DNA from: Massariosphaeria phaeospora
Taxonomy: Eukaryota > Ascomycota > Dothideomycetes > Pleosporales
Direction: 5' to 3'
Assembly: GCA_011032825.1 (NCBI GenBank)
Contig: JAADJZ010000003.1
Span: forward strand, 434,001-498,000
Length of the DNA stretch: 64,000 bases
Shown: positions 32,894 through 43,857 of the stretch, piece by piece
How positions within the stretch are numbered: the stretch's first letter is position 1
Layout: each line of letters begins with the position of its first letter
The notes under the pieces: generated by a model
The model's database searches: none
What the model saw: the letters and a program-made list of their open reading frames with translations, nothing else
Told to the model about the DNA's origin: nothing
Translations under genes and position numbers: made by a program

Positions 32894-35800
32894 CAGCGTG
32901 GCCAACAGCCCGTACTACTGCAACAGTACGGCCAGTAGTACGGCTTATATAAGCAGTCGGGGCGTAGCAGTGAATTGGGTAGTACCGTAGGCGTAGTGGT
33001 GACTGTTTGGGAGCGTAGTACGGCCGTACTACGGCCAGGGGTGACGCTTAGGGGTAGGCAGAGGAGCAGGAGCCTGCTGCTGGCCTAGCTGCGGCGCTGG
33101 GGAACCTGGGCCTGTCTCAAATTTGTTGGCGCTGCCATACTAATCCTAGACAAGCCGTGCCGGCCGGCTGCCAAGCCGGGGCTGGGAAGGGGCTGGGTGA
33201 ACGTTCCACGTATATAGCAGCAGCTGTACGCACCCAAATCGTTACTACGTACCTCCAAAATAAGCCGCTTTTAACGCTTTTAACTGCCCTTTGTGCCTGT
33301 TGCCCGCTTTTTGTTTCATTCTGCTGCCTCCAAGCGTGTTGCCCGAGCTACGGCCTTAGTTGAAGCTTCTCTAACACCGTCGTCGTCGTCGTCGTCGGCC
33401 GCGGGCCATGGCTCTCATGAGCTGCCGGAGGGTAATTATTCAGTCGTTGGGGTGCCATTTGAGGTGGATTTTGAGTAGGTTCATCGCTACAATGGGCGCC
33501 TCTATGCGGCGCGTCTATCGTACTAGGTAAGGCACAAGAGTTAGCTGAAGAGCAAGCGTGAGGTTGCTCCTATCTGGAAGTATAGTGTTGAGTTGTCTTA
33601 CCTTGAGAATGACCTCGTTACCTACTCTAAGCTCTAGCTCTGCCGGCAATGCCACCTCTTCTGGCAACTTAACGACGCCAAAACGGTGAACAGAACTGCT
33701 TATATTGTAGAGTACCTTAAGAAGGTTTACAAGATCGATCTGGCTACTAGGCTACTGCCGATGACGCCGGCAAAGCTTTTCTCGCCGTAGGAAGTTGCAG
33801 CAAAAGTAGCAGAGTTGGGATCGCTAGTGGCTTACACTCTATAGCAAGAGGAGGCTTTTTAGGCAGCGCTCGTTGACCTAGTAATCGTAAAGAACGTTAG
33901 CTTTAGAGTTGCAGTATTGCTAAAGATAAAAGCTCTGCTTACCTAGAACCGGGCGCTTCTTCTTGCTGCGCTGCCGAACTTCTACACTACACTAGCCGGT
34001 TACGTAGTACAATTCTTGCAAAAGAGAATAGTAGAAGTAAAAGCGATGCTGCTAGCAGCTTAGAGTTAGATTAGCGTAAGTGTAGACGTTTGAACGTTAT
34101 TTAACTACTTAAGCTTTCTTAGTGTTGTAGCTTACTTTGTTAGTAAGTTCTTCAAAGTGTTAGATTTCCCTACACTTAGCGCGCGAGAGAGCAGCTACTA
34201 GGTCTTTAGCGCTTGCTCTTGTTAGCTGCATCGCCCTAAGCGAGTTTTAATATAAAGCTAACGTAGACTCTAATGAAAAACAAACAACTAACGCGTCTGC
34301 AGATACCAACCTCAAACAACGAGATATTATTATTGCTTTCTGCAACCTTTTCGGAGACTATACCAAGGCTGCCTAAAGAACTATCATACGCGCTGTTCTC
34401 GATAAGTATGAAATATCCTAAAAGTTCTACTACTTTGTAGGCGATAACGCGACCAGCAACGACGGCAAGCTCATCGCGAGCCTCAACCTGCACTCTAACA
34501 TCAACATTACGGCGAACAATCGCATACGCTGTGCCGGCCATATTATCAACCTCGTCGTTAAGGCAACGATATACGGGAAGGGAGTGAGCGAGTGAGAACA
34601 GCGACTAGCTAAAGCTGCTCCTAGTAAGCAGTTTTAGCTTTAGAGAAACTTTAGTGTCGTTGGCTAGCTTCACAACTTCGTGAATGCAGTGTGTGCATTC
34701 TACAAGCGTCGCGAGCTCTTCAACACGGTGCAATTAGAGGTAAACAACAAGCTGCTGTACTTATTCAACACTTTAGAGCTTCGTCAAAATAGTAGCGTTC
34801 GCTAGAACAGCGTCTATCTTATGCTCCTTCGCTGCTACGAACTTAAGGAACATATCAATCGCTTCATTCGCCGGCTCGCCGGCTATGAAGCTTCCCGCGA
34901 CGAGCTCGATTACAGCGCCCTCTACGACACGATTACTAAAGACGACTAGAATAACGTAAAAGATCTTATCGACTTCCTCGAGGCTCTATACTAGATGACG
35001 AAGCAGCTAGAGGGCAACAACAGCGGCAATAGCTTTGGATTACTTTGGCAAACACTGCCGAACTTGCAAGCTTTGTAGGTGCACTTTGAGAAAGCTCGCG
35101 AGCAGCCTCACAGTGAGTACATGGCTTCTGCGATTGCTCTCGGCTTCGAGAAGCTCAACACCTACTTTACAACTCTTATCTATAAGCCTGACGTTAGCTA
35201 CTACACCATCGCCACTGCCTTCAACCTAGCGCTCCGCTTGAACTGGTTTCAAACCCAGTAAAAGCACTATCCCCAGTGGGTAACCAAGGCGCAGAAGTTG
35301 CTCAAGAAGGTGTTTGATGACTACGTAAAGCAGGACGCCGCAGCCGACAACGACGAGCTCTAAGAACCACCTCCATCACGCTGCAAGCTCCTAGCCAACG
35401 ACCTCTACTTACGGGCCACTGCCGTCGACACTCACCTCTTTACCGGCAGCAAAAACAAACGGCAGCGACGCCTCGGGCAGGTTAATGAGTACTTCGAAGC
35501 ACTTTGCGCTGACCTTAATACCACAAACGAGAGAGAGAGACCGCTTTTGGAAGAGCCGTACGAGTGGTGGCGAGCTCACGGCCGTAACCGGTACCCCATC
35601 CTCTTTAAAATGGCTACCGACTACCTCGCTATCCCATCTACGAGCTGCGACTGCGAGCGCGCTTTCAGCTCCGCGCGACGAACTATCACCGACGACCGAA
35701 ACAGGCTTAGCAGCAGCACAATCGAGGCACTACAATTGCAGAAGAACTAGGTGAAAAAGGGCGTTGTGAAGAGCAGTATCACGGAGCTCGCAAAACAGGT

Positions 35801-36057
35801 GGAGAGCCTCACTAAAACGAGCGATTTTGGATCGATCGATTCCGCCTTGCCCTGCTCCTTCAGCTCCTCCCAAAACGTCACCCCGAGTCAATAGGCGGCC
35901 CGTGCCACCTACGGCAGTACCTACGGCAGTACCTACGGTTACGACAGCCTCCCATACCCAAACCTTCACCACCGCGTACGTAGCGTAGGCCCAATCGGGC
36001 CGTAGCGTAGGCTGACTACCCCACTAGTAGCCGTACTACGGACTGCTGGCCACGCTG
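32894..36057 (+). mobile_element. RIP-degraded hAT transposon inserted in the MFS gene
   Basis: A 3164-bp element. Its ends are imperfect inverted repeats (outer ends CAGCGTGGCCAACAG and the complement of CAGCGTGGCCAGCAG), flanked by identical 8-bp target duplications GTGTTGCA at 32886-32893 and 36058-36065. Subterminal regions are rich in GTACGGCC/GTAGTACGG words. The interior carries a transposase frame riddled with TAG/TAA codons. It is a different hAT lineage from the intact copy at 128-3221, judged by TIR and protein sequence. Confidence 0.93.
33293..35750 (+). pseudogene. Degenerate hAT transposase
   Basis: Family traces remain in one main forward direction: a BED-finger-like CRQCHLFWQLND near 33640, transposase-like blocks (AYIVEYLKKVYKIDLATRLLP at 33700-33765; HFEKAREQPHSEYM near 35080), and a well-preserved C-terminal hATC domain at 35547-35750 (DYLAIPSTSCDCERAFSSARRTITDDRNRL). 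More than a dozen internal stops break it, most of them TAG or TAA where CAG, CAA or TGG is expected, which is the RIP signature. A (GTC)n microsatellite at about 33378-33398 encodes a Ser run. No functional product is possible. Confidence 0.85.
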
Positions 36058-37075
36058 GTGTTGCACGAACTGAAAATACACCGGGATGAAACAGATTGTG
36101 ACAAAGGAGGACGTGCCCGCCGAGGCCTCCACAAGAAACTATATCAGACGGCCCTTGTGCCCGAGCAAGTGCACCGGAAACATCCTGTTGTGCGGGTCCG
36201 ACCGAACCAGGTGGATAGAACGGCTGAGACGCAGGATAAAGCGATGTGCTGGGCACTGTTCCACGCGTACATTATACCGCCGAAGGAAATGGCCCTAAGG
36301 CCAGAGACATAAATGACGAGCGTTTTCCCCATCTAGTCAACCGCTTTCATCTTCTTGCCAAATCTCACACCCGGTCGGAGATTGCGCGACGGAAGCAGGA
36401 AGAAATATGCCGAAGCGAAGGCGCCTCTAATGCAGAGGTTGATGTAGAAAGGCCATCTCCAAGTGGTGGCTGGGTTTTCGGCGAAGGCGCCACCGATTGC
36501 AGGTCCGAGGCTGTAGCAAAGTTGCCATGGTCAGTCATAGGACCTTCCGAATGTCTGCTACTTCGACAATGAGCTAGGGTACTTGGACTGTACTGAAACC
36601 GAACACTACGCCAATGATGCCGATATAATTAGGCCGTTCAACAAGCGCAGTGAAAAAATTCAGCATCATCATCACTCCCAGACACATGCCTCCGCCGCCG
36701 TGGCCGGCCAGAGCACGTCCGATGATCAGTGCATTTATGTTGGGCGCCGCTCCGCATATGGTCGAGCCAACCTCGAAAACTACTTCGCAAAGCACACAGA
36801 CCGCTTTGGGAATGAACTGACTGTATATTCGTCTCATGAAAATACCACCATTAGTGATTGTCAAGGGGCGTTAGGAACAGATTCGAAGGGGAGTGGGAGC
36901 CTACCAGGATAGATTGGTGCTTGCGGTTGCGAGAAGAAACGCCACTGAGAGCTAGAGCAGTTTATCAATTGAATCGAATTGGGCGATGATGTTTCGCTGG
37001 ACATCAGCGACGATATTCTGGTCCAGAGCGAAGATAAACGCGCTAGACAAAATGGCAGTTACTGTGGCGTGTGAT

Positions 37076-37710
37076 TAGATTCGCATTCGAAGTTAGAGTT
37101 ATGAGGTCCATTGCGGATCAGGCTGCTACAGAGTCAATATGGGGTAAGACTGCTACGGGGTCAATCGTAGCTTATCCGTGAATATTCCAAGATCTAGCAT
37201 AGCGCATTTAATACTATATCTCGTGCTATTCAACGTTAGTAATAGTGTCAAATTTTACACGTAAACAGGGTATATTTACGATCACATCTACATCCTCCGC
37301 AATTCTAGAGCACAACATTCCCAACTCCAACTACCTTGGTGAAAGAATCTCTAGTAGCTACATACCCTACTACCGTTTTCTCAACGACCGCTACAAAACC
37401 CATTGTAGCCAACACAGATACGTACAACTGGCCAGACCATTGCGCATTCATATAGTAACATCTCGAAACAACGCGCCCACACGCTCCCAGCTACACCGCA
37501 CGTAACCACAAGAGCCCTTATCACGAAGCTCCTAGACGTACTCCCTGTGAAGCCTCAATTCAGGATAGCGGTCCAAGAGGATAGGCTTCTGAGGCTGTAT
37601 ATAGGACGACAGCAGGTACGTTGGCATATGTGGGGTATGTGAACGGCTCATGATCACGAGGTGTAGCACAGGGCCTCCTATCCAGCACGTGTACGGTGTA
37701 CTACGTGTTC
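37076..37710. other. Upstream flank of the dead MFS gene
   Basis: No gene seen. A short imperfect repeat, ACTGCTACGGGGTCAAT and its neighbour GGCTGCTACAGAGTCAAT, lies near 37119-37165. The rest shows nothing I can name. Confidence 0.35.
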
Positions 37711-37868
37711 GTAGACATTACGCCTCATGTGGACTATAGAGCCTATTGCGGAGGGCGTGTGCGTAGACATTGCGCCTCATGAGGGGCTTTGGAGCCTATT
37801 ACAGAGGGCATGTTCGGAGACATTGCGCCTTATAAGGGGCTGTGGAGCATATTGCAGAGGGCAATCGG
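37711..37868. repeat. Three tandem copies of a ~53-bp unit
   Basis: Units begin at about 37711, 37763 and 37816 with the word G(T/G)AGACATT(A/G)CGCCT, followed by GGAGCCTATT-C-GAGGGC. Copies differ by roughly ten changes each. Coding was not supported on either strand. Confidence 0.7.
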
Positions 37869-38015
37869 CGGAGGGAAAGCGACATGTCACCATGGTGCAG
37901 GGCAATGTAGTCACGCCGGATATGATTGTATTAGGGCCGATGCTACTTGATAAAGCGCACGGCGTTTCCATCTCAAAGCAAACGGCTCCCGTCTCGTCAT
38001 CCCCCAACCCCTAAC

Positions 38016-39659
38016 CTACTTCTTCTCCCACTTTTCGCCCAGCTTTGGGATGATATCCCTTTCGGGACGTAGATCGACCAGCGGCTTCCCAAGGCGCGCT
38101 GTCAGGTTGCCGACAGAGAGATCGTGGTCGCAGTCTAATCCGCGCAGAATTTGCTCATCCTCCTGACTGAGCTCCGTATTCCCCTTCTCTCCCCACAGGT
38201 CGCACACGTGATGTCGGCGAGCTCGGTCGCGAGTGCCGCGCAGGGGGTCCGTGGTATACTGAGTCAAGCTCAGCGTCTTGATACCGGAGCCCTTGTCGAG
38301 GTGGAGCTGGTCGAAAATGCGGTGAGCCGCAGATTTGTAAGCCAAGTCAGGATGGATCCGTAGGGTCCTTGCGGCCTCACTTCGTGGGAGCGGGGCCGGG
38401 ATCAGTAAGTGGACATGACGCAATTTCTTACTTAGGCTCAGTTCCTCCTAGAATAGATGATTAGCTTGATATTCTCCACTCGCGATACGAACACTTACAC
38501 CTAGAGCTCGACAATAGTCCTTGAATAATCGAGTGGGTGGTATCCCAGTCCATACTTGTTCAGCAAAGTGCATCCCCAGACCGTTTAGAGACTGACAATG
38601 GGCGATCAATTGGTGCAGATCTGGCATAGTGAATAGATCTAGGCCTCCAACACACCACACGACATAGTTGAGGGTGCGGGGAATGTGGGTGGCGAGCTCC
38701 TGTGCGTTTTCGTCGTTGATCGCAGGAAGCTGTAGGTTTAGGCCTGTTAGCTCAGTCTTCGATTTCAGGAGTTCAATCAATCCATCAGCTACTGCGCTGT
38801 GATCTGTCATGGCCCGGTAGATGCGTGCGAAATGGAGGACTCGGAGATTCTGCGCGTTATCCTTGAGGAGGTCGAGGAATTCAGGCGTGTTATTGCAGTC
38901 GTAAAGCTGAACAGATTCAAGGCTCGAGAGAGACATTGGCTCCTTGTTGATGTCCGTGTCCACTTCCACTAGATGAAGACTTGTAACGTCACGCTTGTCA
39001 GCGATACCGATATTTGCGAGGAATCGGTTGAGGCTAGGCACAAAGCGAGATCCGATGATCGAGAGTCCAGAAAGTTTGCCCTCAGCCCGCTCTTCCAGAA
39101 TAGTCTCAATCGTATCAAGGTTAGCGTGGTGACTAAACCCCAGCTCGAACTTCTTGTGTTCCACAAATGCGCTGCAACTGGCAGTGCGGTGACCACCTCC
39201 TGCAGAAGGCAGATGCCGTGGTCCCAGGTAAAGATGCCGCAACGCAGGACAGATGGCCGGAAGATCCGCCAATTCAGTCCACATGGAGTTGTAAACCACA
39301 CTCGTTGGCGTCATTGTGAACAGGTGAAGCTGACCTAGGTCGAGAGCTGCGATGAATTTCCTGAAAGTTTTCTCCACCTGCCTCTTCTCGGAGCGCTGCT
39401 GGAGGTTTGGAGCCGTTCGAATAGATAAGATCCGGGTGCGCTTCAGAATATGTTCGAAGCCTTCGATGGGTGTGTGACCGGGGCGGCCCAGGTTAGTGAT
39501 GTCGACAGAGACGATGGAGCGATAGAGTATAAGACCGGATGTGTGCTGGAGCGCTTTGCAAGATAGAGCGAGAGCGAGTAGTGAGTGCCGCGACACGTCG
39601 TCGACACACTCGGCCACAAGGGTGAGAATTTCGACCGGCATCCCGAGCAGATCCTTCAT
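38016..39659 (-). CDS. F-box-like protein with LRR-type C-terminal region
   Basis: Exon 1 (39659-38499) and exon 2 (38447-38016), joined over a 51-bp intron with GTAAGT donor, give 530 residues. The ATG at 39659 is preferred; the frame extends only seven codons further to a GTG. The N-terminus, LLGMPVEILTLVAECVDDVSRHSLLALALSCKAL broken here only by memory of the family, fits an F-box (Leu-Pro-x-Glu-Ile-Leu then SL-AL-CK). Irregular leucine-rich stretches follow (LSGLSIIGSRF, VTSLHLVEVD, LRVLHFARIY, LTGLNLQLP). F-box proteins recruit substrates to SCF ubiquitin ligases through Skp1; the target is unknown. Exon 2 adds a charged tail ending KLGEKWEKK. Confidence 0.75.
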
Positions 39660-40034
39660 TTTGCCGGGGGGTATGGGCACGAGCGTCGTATAGGCAACGT
39701 CGTACTGGCTGGAGGCGCTGTTTTCGTGGGAGTTGCTGTTGCTGGGAGGGCGCGCTCGAGGGGCAATTGGAAAGGCGGGGCAGTCTCTGCGAGTGTGGTC
39801 GAGACGTCGGGCAGCTCGTGGCGGGGCGACGGCGGCTGGCGCTGGAAAAAGCTTGCAGGCTGGAAGGACGGCCTAAGCGATCTCTTCCCCTCGTCGTGCG
39901 TCTTTTCTGACCACGTTGATCCCAAGGTAAAGGTGACCTGCGAACGCCAAGATATCGAATCTTGCCCGCTAGCGTGGGACGCTCATGCGCCACAGCGCGA
40001 GCCGACCAGAGCCATATCGCCCATATCCATGTCT

Positions 40035-40640
40035 TCCATGTGCTCCGGCAGTCCGTCTAGTGCGAGCGCGCTGCAGTGAAGGCTCCCCGAGCCCGCCACG
40101 GAGGAAGGCCAGGGCTCAGTGCTGTAGCGGGCACACCACACAGTTGGACTGCGCTCTTGTCATTGGCTCGTTCAGCATGTGCTCCGGCTAGTCCGGGGTC
40201 TGCGTCTCTCACCTTGAGAGTCGAGGACGGGCAGAGTGAAAGCTGTTTGATATTGCCAAGCCACCCTCGCGTGGCCGAGCGCTGGTCCTCGCGCCCCACC
40301 GCCGCGCTGCGAGAGCCCTCGCCCTCTTCTTACTGGTTCGCACGTCATGTGCTCCGCGGCGGGCAGGGTCTGCGTCTCTCACCTCGAGGGGCAAGGGCAG
40401 CAGTGAAGTCGCTCGATATATGCCAAGCAACGCGCTTCGGGCCTAGCGTCGACCCACATGCGCGCTGCGAAAGCCCTCGCCCTCGTCCTATTGGTTCCCA
40501 CGTCGTCTGCACCGCCTCGTCCGGGGACTGCGTCTCTCACCTTGAGAGGCGAGCAGGAAGGCAGCGAGGCAGCGAGGCAGCGACGCCACCAGTGAAGTCG
40601 GTTGATCCATGCCGAGTCGCGCGGTTCCGGCCTAGCGCGA
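40035..40640. repeat. Tandem repeat, ~160-170 bp unit, three to four diverged copies
   Basis: The word TGCGTCTCTCACCT begins at 40201, 40372 and 40529 (spacing 171 and 157 bp). Each copy is followed by GCAGTGAAGTCG-TTGAT and TGCCAAG- or CGGCCTAGCG-like words and preceded by CATGTGCTCCG or GTCTGCACCG. A first, more diverged unit starts near 40035. It lies between the F-box gene's promoter and the CT-rich leader at 40680-40760, so it could be promoter DNA; no coding reading was convincing. Confidence 0.6.
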
Positions 40641-40933
40641 CGCTCGGGCCTCTCGCGCCCACTTCATAAACCCGCCGCCCGCCCTCCTCCTTCTCTCCTT
40701 CTCTCCTCCTCCATCCAACTCCGCTTGTCGCATCTCAACCCTTGCCTTTCTCTCACTTGGTCTACACCCTCTCTTCTCCGCTCTTTGCTTCCTTCGCTTG
40801 TCTCTACGGTCTTCTGCACTTGTCTCTCATTGCTCATCCACGTACGGCCCTCTCCGTCCCCCGACTCGAACGTGGCGAGTCTTCTCCCAATATTCCCCCT
40901 CCTCTCGGTCGGTGTCAGCCCAGCTGCTCTTTC

Positions 40934-41442
40934 ATGGGCGAGGAAATGGCGCGGCCTTTCGGCGTCGCGTCGGCTCTGCTGCCCACTGATCAGGCCAGTA
41001 TCATAGGTTCGCCCTCCTGCTGGTCTGCCCCGATGTCTATGCCAGGAGACGCTTTGTTTGATGGGCCGCTTCTGATCCCTGGACCAGTGCAGAGCCTGAG
41101 CAACTCTCACTGCTTGCCGACCGGTGTCAGCCCAAAGATGCTCCCTGAAAAGGATCGGGCGGACGTGTCCACTGACCAGGTTTGGGCTATGCCCAGATCT
41201 GCCTTCGATTGCGGATATCATGTTCTACACCAGCCATATACTGGTTAGAATGTGCTCACTCTGCCGGTGTAGAGGATGACCGCCTCGAACCGAACCACTC
41301 CTCCGTCCTTACCCGTGTAAGGACGCCTGCAGGACTGACCATCCTGCACCACATATTTTTTTCATTGAGTCATCTGGCGTGCCGGATGCTTGAGGAAGGA
41401 GACATTGAAATCGAAGAAGGTGGGTATGCTGGCGCCTCATAG
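40934..41442 (+). CDS. Possible small hypothetical protein
   Basis: A two-exon model (40934-41179, 41275-41442; 95-bp intron with GTTTGG donor and TAGAG acceptor) gives 137 residues starting MGEEMARPFG and ending EEGGYAGAS. It is preceded by a strong pyrimidine-rich tract (40680-40760), typical of ascomycete promoters and leaders. The donor is not ideal, no domain is visible, and a second intron may exist in exon 2 (GTGTAAGG at 41317). Treat as tentative. Confidence 0.3.
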
Positions 41443-41989
41443 TTGCGCGAGCGCCTCGGATACTTGAGGCATTTACTTGTTCGCCGGGTCAGATTGCCAT
41501 CCAATCCCTCTCTTCCAGCATCTCGTCGTGCTCGCTCACCCGTCAAATTCGCGGGTTTGCGAGTCGCATTCTCGGGTTGGGTCGGGCCTTCTCACTTGAA
41601 CTTTTCTCTTTCCCTCCCCAACCACCCAACCGGCCATGCCACCTCTTGCAACCGGCCAATCAGATAACGCCAAATCTGAGATCTTGAGGCGTCGAGTCTC
41701 ATGCCGCGGCCCAACACTGTGCCTCCACCAGCAACCTACTACGGCTCTCTCCAAGCGCGACATCATCAGCCTGTCGTCCTCCATACCACCGCGGCGACGC
41801 GTCGACGCGTCCCCGAGACCAGCCTGGCCGCCCGCCGTCGAGAGCCGCCCGCTGGCGAGAACGAGTCCGCGAAACGTCAGCCTCGCGCACCGGCGCGAAT
41901 GGTCGCGCCAAACCCCAGCCTGAGGAGGTGCAGGACCGAGACCGAGACCGAGACCGAGGGAGCAGACGACAGCGACCCTAACAGCGACA

Positions 41990-43400
41990 TTGCCGGCGAC
42001 AACGAACGCACACCCATCCTCCTCCGCCGCCACCGCACCTCGCCACGAATCGCCCATCGCGCCGCGCAACCGGCTGGTCAGATACTCGCAGGTAGATAAG
42101 ATGGCGCGGGGGCTGCCAGCCAGGAGGGAGAGCCAGCGCGAGCGAGGTAGAAGATGACGGCGACGACGATGGTAATAACAACGACGTCAACACAGTAGCA
42201 AACAAGGCTGTAGCAGACGATGGCAGCGACAAGGATAACGACGACGATGAAGATGACACCACGCTCACACTCTTAGACCGTCGCCACAATTCCTCCACGA
42301 AAAGGCCAGAGCAGCCCACCCGCGCGAATGCCTGCGCCGACCGCCAGAGCCTCCCCCGAGCGACAACGAACTCTCCAGATACTCGCATGCAGATGACCTG
42401 GCGCGGCGCCCAGAGCAGCTGCCGGTCCGAACGAGAGCGAGAGTAAGGGAAAAGAAGCCGGCGACAGCGAGAAGGATAAAGATAACGGCACCGCGCTCAC
42501 ACTCATACCCCGCCGCTGCCGCACCTGGTCCTCCACCAAACAGCCGCGTCTCCGGCCGGCTGGCCAGATACTTGTAGCCAGATGAGCGGGCGTGGCGGCT
42601 GCCGGCGAGGAGGAAGCCCAAGAGCCAGAGCGAGGGAGAACACGTCGACAATGTCGACAGCGACGACGACAACGAAGACACCACGCCTCTCTTCATACCC
42701 AGCCTCGCCGCACCTCGGACTCCGCCAAATGCCCGCGCCGGGCGAACTGGTCACATACTCGCAGGCTGGTAACACAACGTGGCGGCTGAAGCTGCTGCCG
42801 GAGAATCGAGATGAGGGCAGCGGAAGCGAGGAAGAAGGAAACAGCGATAGCGGCAGTGGAGGATACAGATGACGACACGACGCTCACCGACACAGCCCGC
42901 CGCCGTACCTCCTCCACCAAACGGCCGCGTCGGCCGGCGAGGTCAGACTGGCCAGATGGCCAGATGGCGGATAATGAGGGGCAGCGCTGGAGATGCGCTG
43001 ACGTGGCGGCAGGAGGAAGGCAGGAGCTAGGGAGCAGATGACGGTGAGTCGTGCCTGCTGCAAACGACGGCGACGGCGACGGCGCAACCCTGGCGTCCTA
43101 CACCGCCGGAGCACCCCCACCTCCTCCACCACCAAGCATCCGCGCCACCAGTCGAAAGGAATTGTCCATATACTCGCAGGTACAAGACCCGCCGTGGCAC
43201 CTGGAGCTGCTGTCTGAGGAGAGTGAGAGCGAGAGCTACAGACGATGATTGACGGCAGGGACGGCGGGAACGGCAAACGGCGACAAACCAGGCGCCGGTG
43301 ACACGACAAATGGCGATAGTCACAAACACGGCGACGGCCTCACACACGGCAACATCACCCCGCCCTCACAATTCACATTCCGAGCCGCCGCACCCCCTCC
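41990..43400 (+). repeat. Diverged ~200-bp tandem repeat array encoding a recurring peptide
   Basis: Six to seven units on the plus strand. Each begins with a Pro-rich codon run (CCGCCGCCGCACCTCCTCCACC-like), then a segment read as R-E/R-L-V/S-x-YSQ-A/V-D, then W-x-L-x-LLPE or RLPARR, then Glu/Ser/Asp-rich sequence with GACGACGA runs. Clear examples are ELVTYSQAGNTTWRLKLLPE (about 42745), ELSIYSQVQDPPWHLELLSE (about 43160), RLVRYSQVDKM (about 42073) and LSRYSHADDLA (about 42370). Stops and frame changes separate the units, including CAG to TAG at about 42575. It is either a decayed repeat protein or a multi-exon gene whose splicing I cannot resolve. High GC also gives long antisense frames, which I regard as spurious. 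Confidence 0.5.
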
Positions 43401-43857
43401 TCCCGTTAGCGCGCCTCGCACCACCGCGCACGAAACCGCACATTCAGCTCTCGGTGCGCGGCCCAAGGTTATATGGCTTCAAGACGCTCGGCGTGATCCT
43501 GCTGCCGGCGTACAAGGAGCACGGGGTTGGAGGATTGCAAGAAAGGCGAGCTGAGAGAATATTTTGAGAAAGAGAAGTCTTGGAAAGAGAGCATGGAAGA
43601 CGAGGGGGGTATCTAGTAGATAAGGCGGAAGGTTTGAGACAAGGGACCATCGTGTGGACAGGAGAAGAAAAGGCACAGAAACTACGAGCGAGAACAAGAT
43701 GAGAAAGAGATTGAGTCGCCGTATCTCGAGCCTGCGGGGGAAGGAAAAGTCCTACACTCACGACAAGACACAAAAGAGGTATCATGCCACGCAAACACAG
43801 CACACGCAGCGACTGCGAAACCAAACCAACCCAATCCAGCGTCTATATCCCCCTCGC

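Larger units (their letters stand above)
32372..37075 (-). pseudogene. MFS multidrug transporter gene split by a hAT insertion
   Basis: Read on the minus strand, the N-terminal half lies at about 37075-36066: ALDQNIVADVQ, SIDKLL then stop then LSVAFLLATAS, NALIIGRALAGHGGGG, GPAIGGAFAENPATTWRWPFYINL, ISFGGIMYAWNS. The C-terminal half lies at 32893-32372: SSLFAGVQLLPFVGSLATF to a final helix before MDRKKINLG. The halves join exactly at the target duplication: FIPVYFQFVQH continues as TTSSLFAGVQLLPF, as in DHA14-type drug exporters. Besides the 3.2-kb insertion there are in-frame TAG codons at 36952-36954 and 36333-36335 (both where the family has Trp: LWLSVAF and VDWMG) and 36139-36141. The gene is dead. 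When intact it would have been a 14-helix plasma-membrane exporter. Confidence 0.9.
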
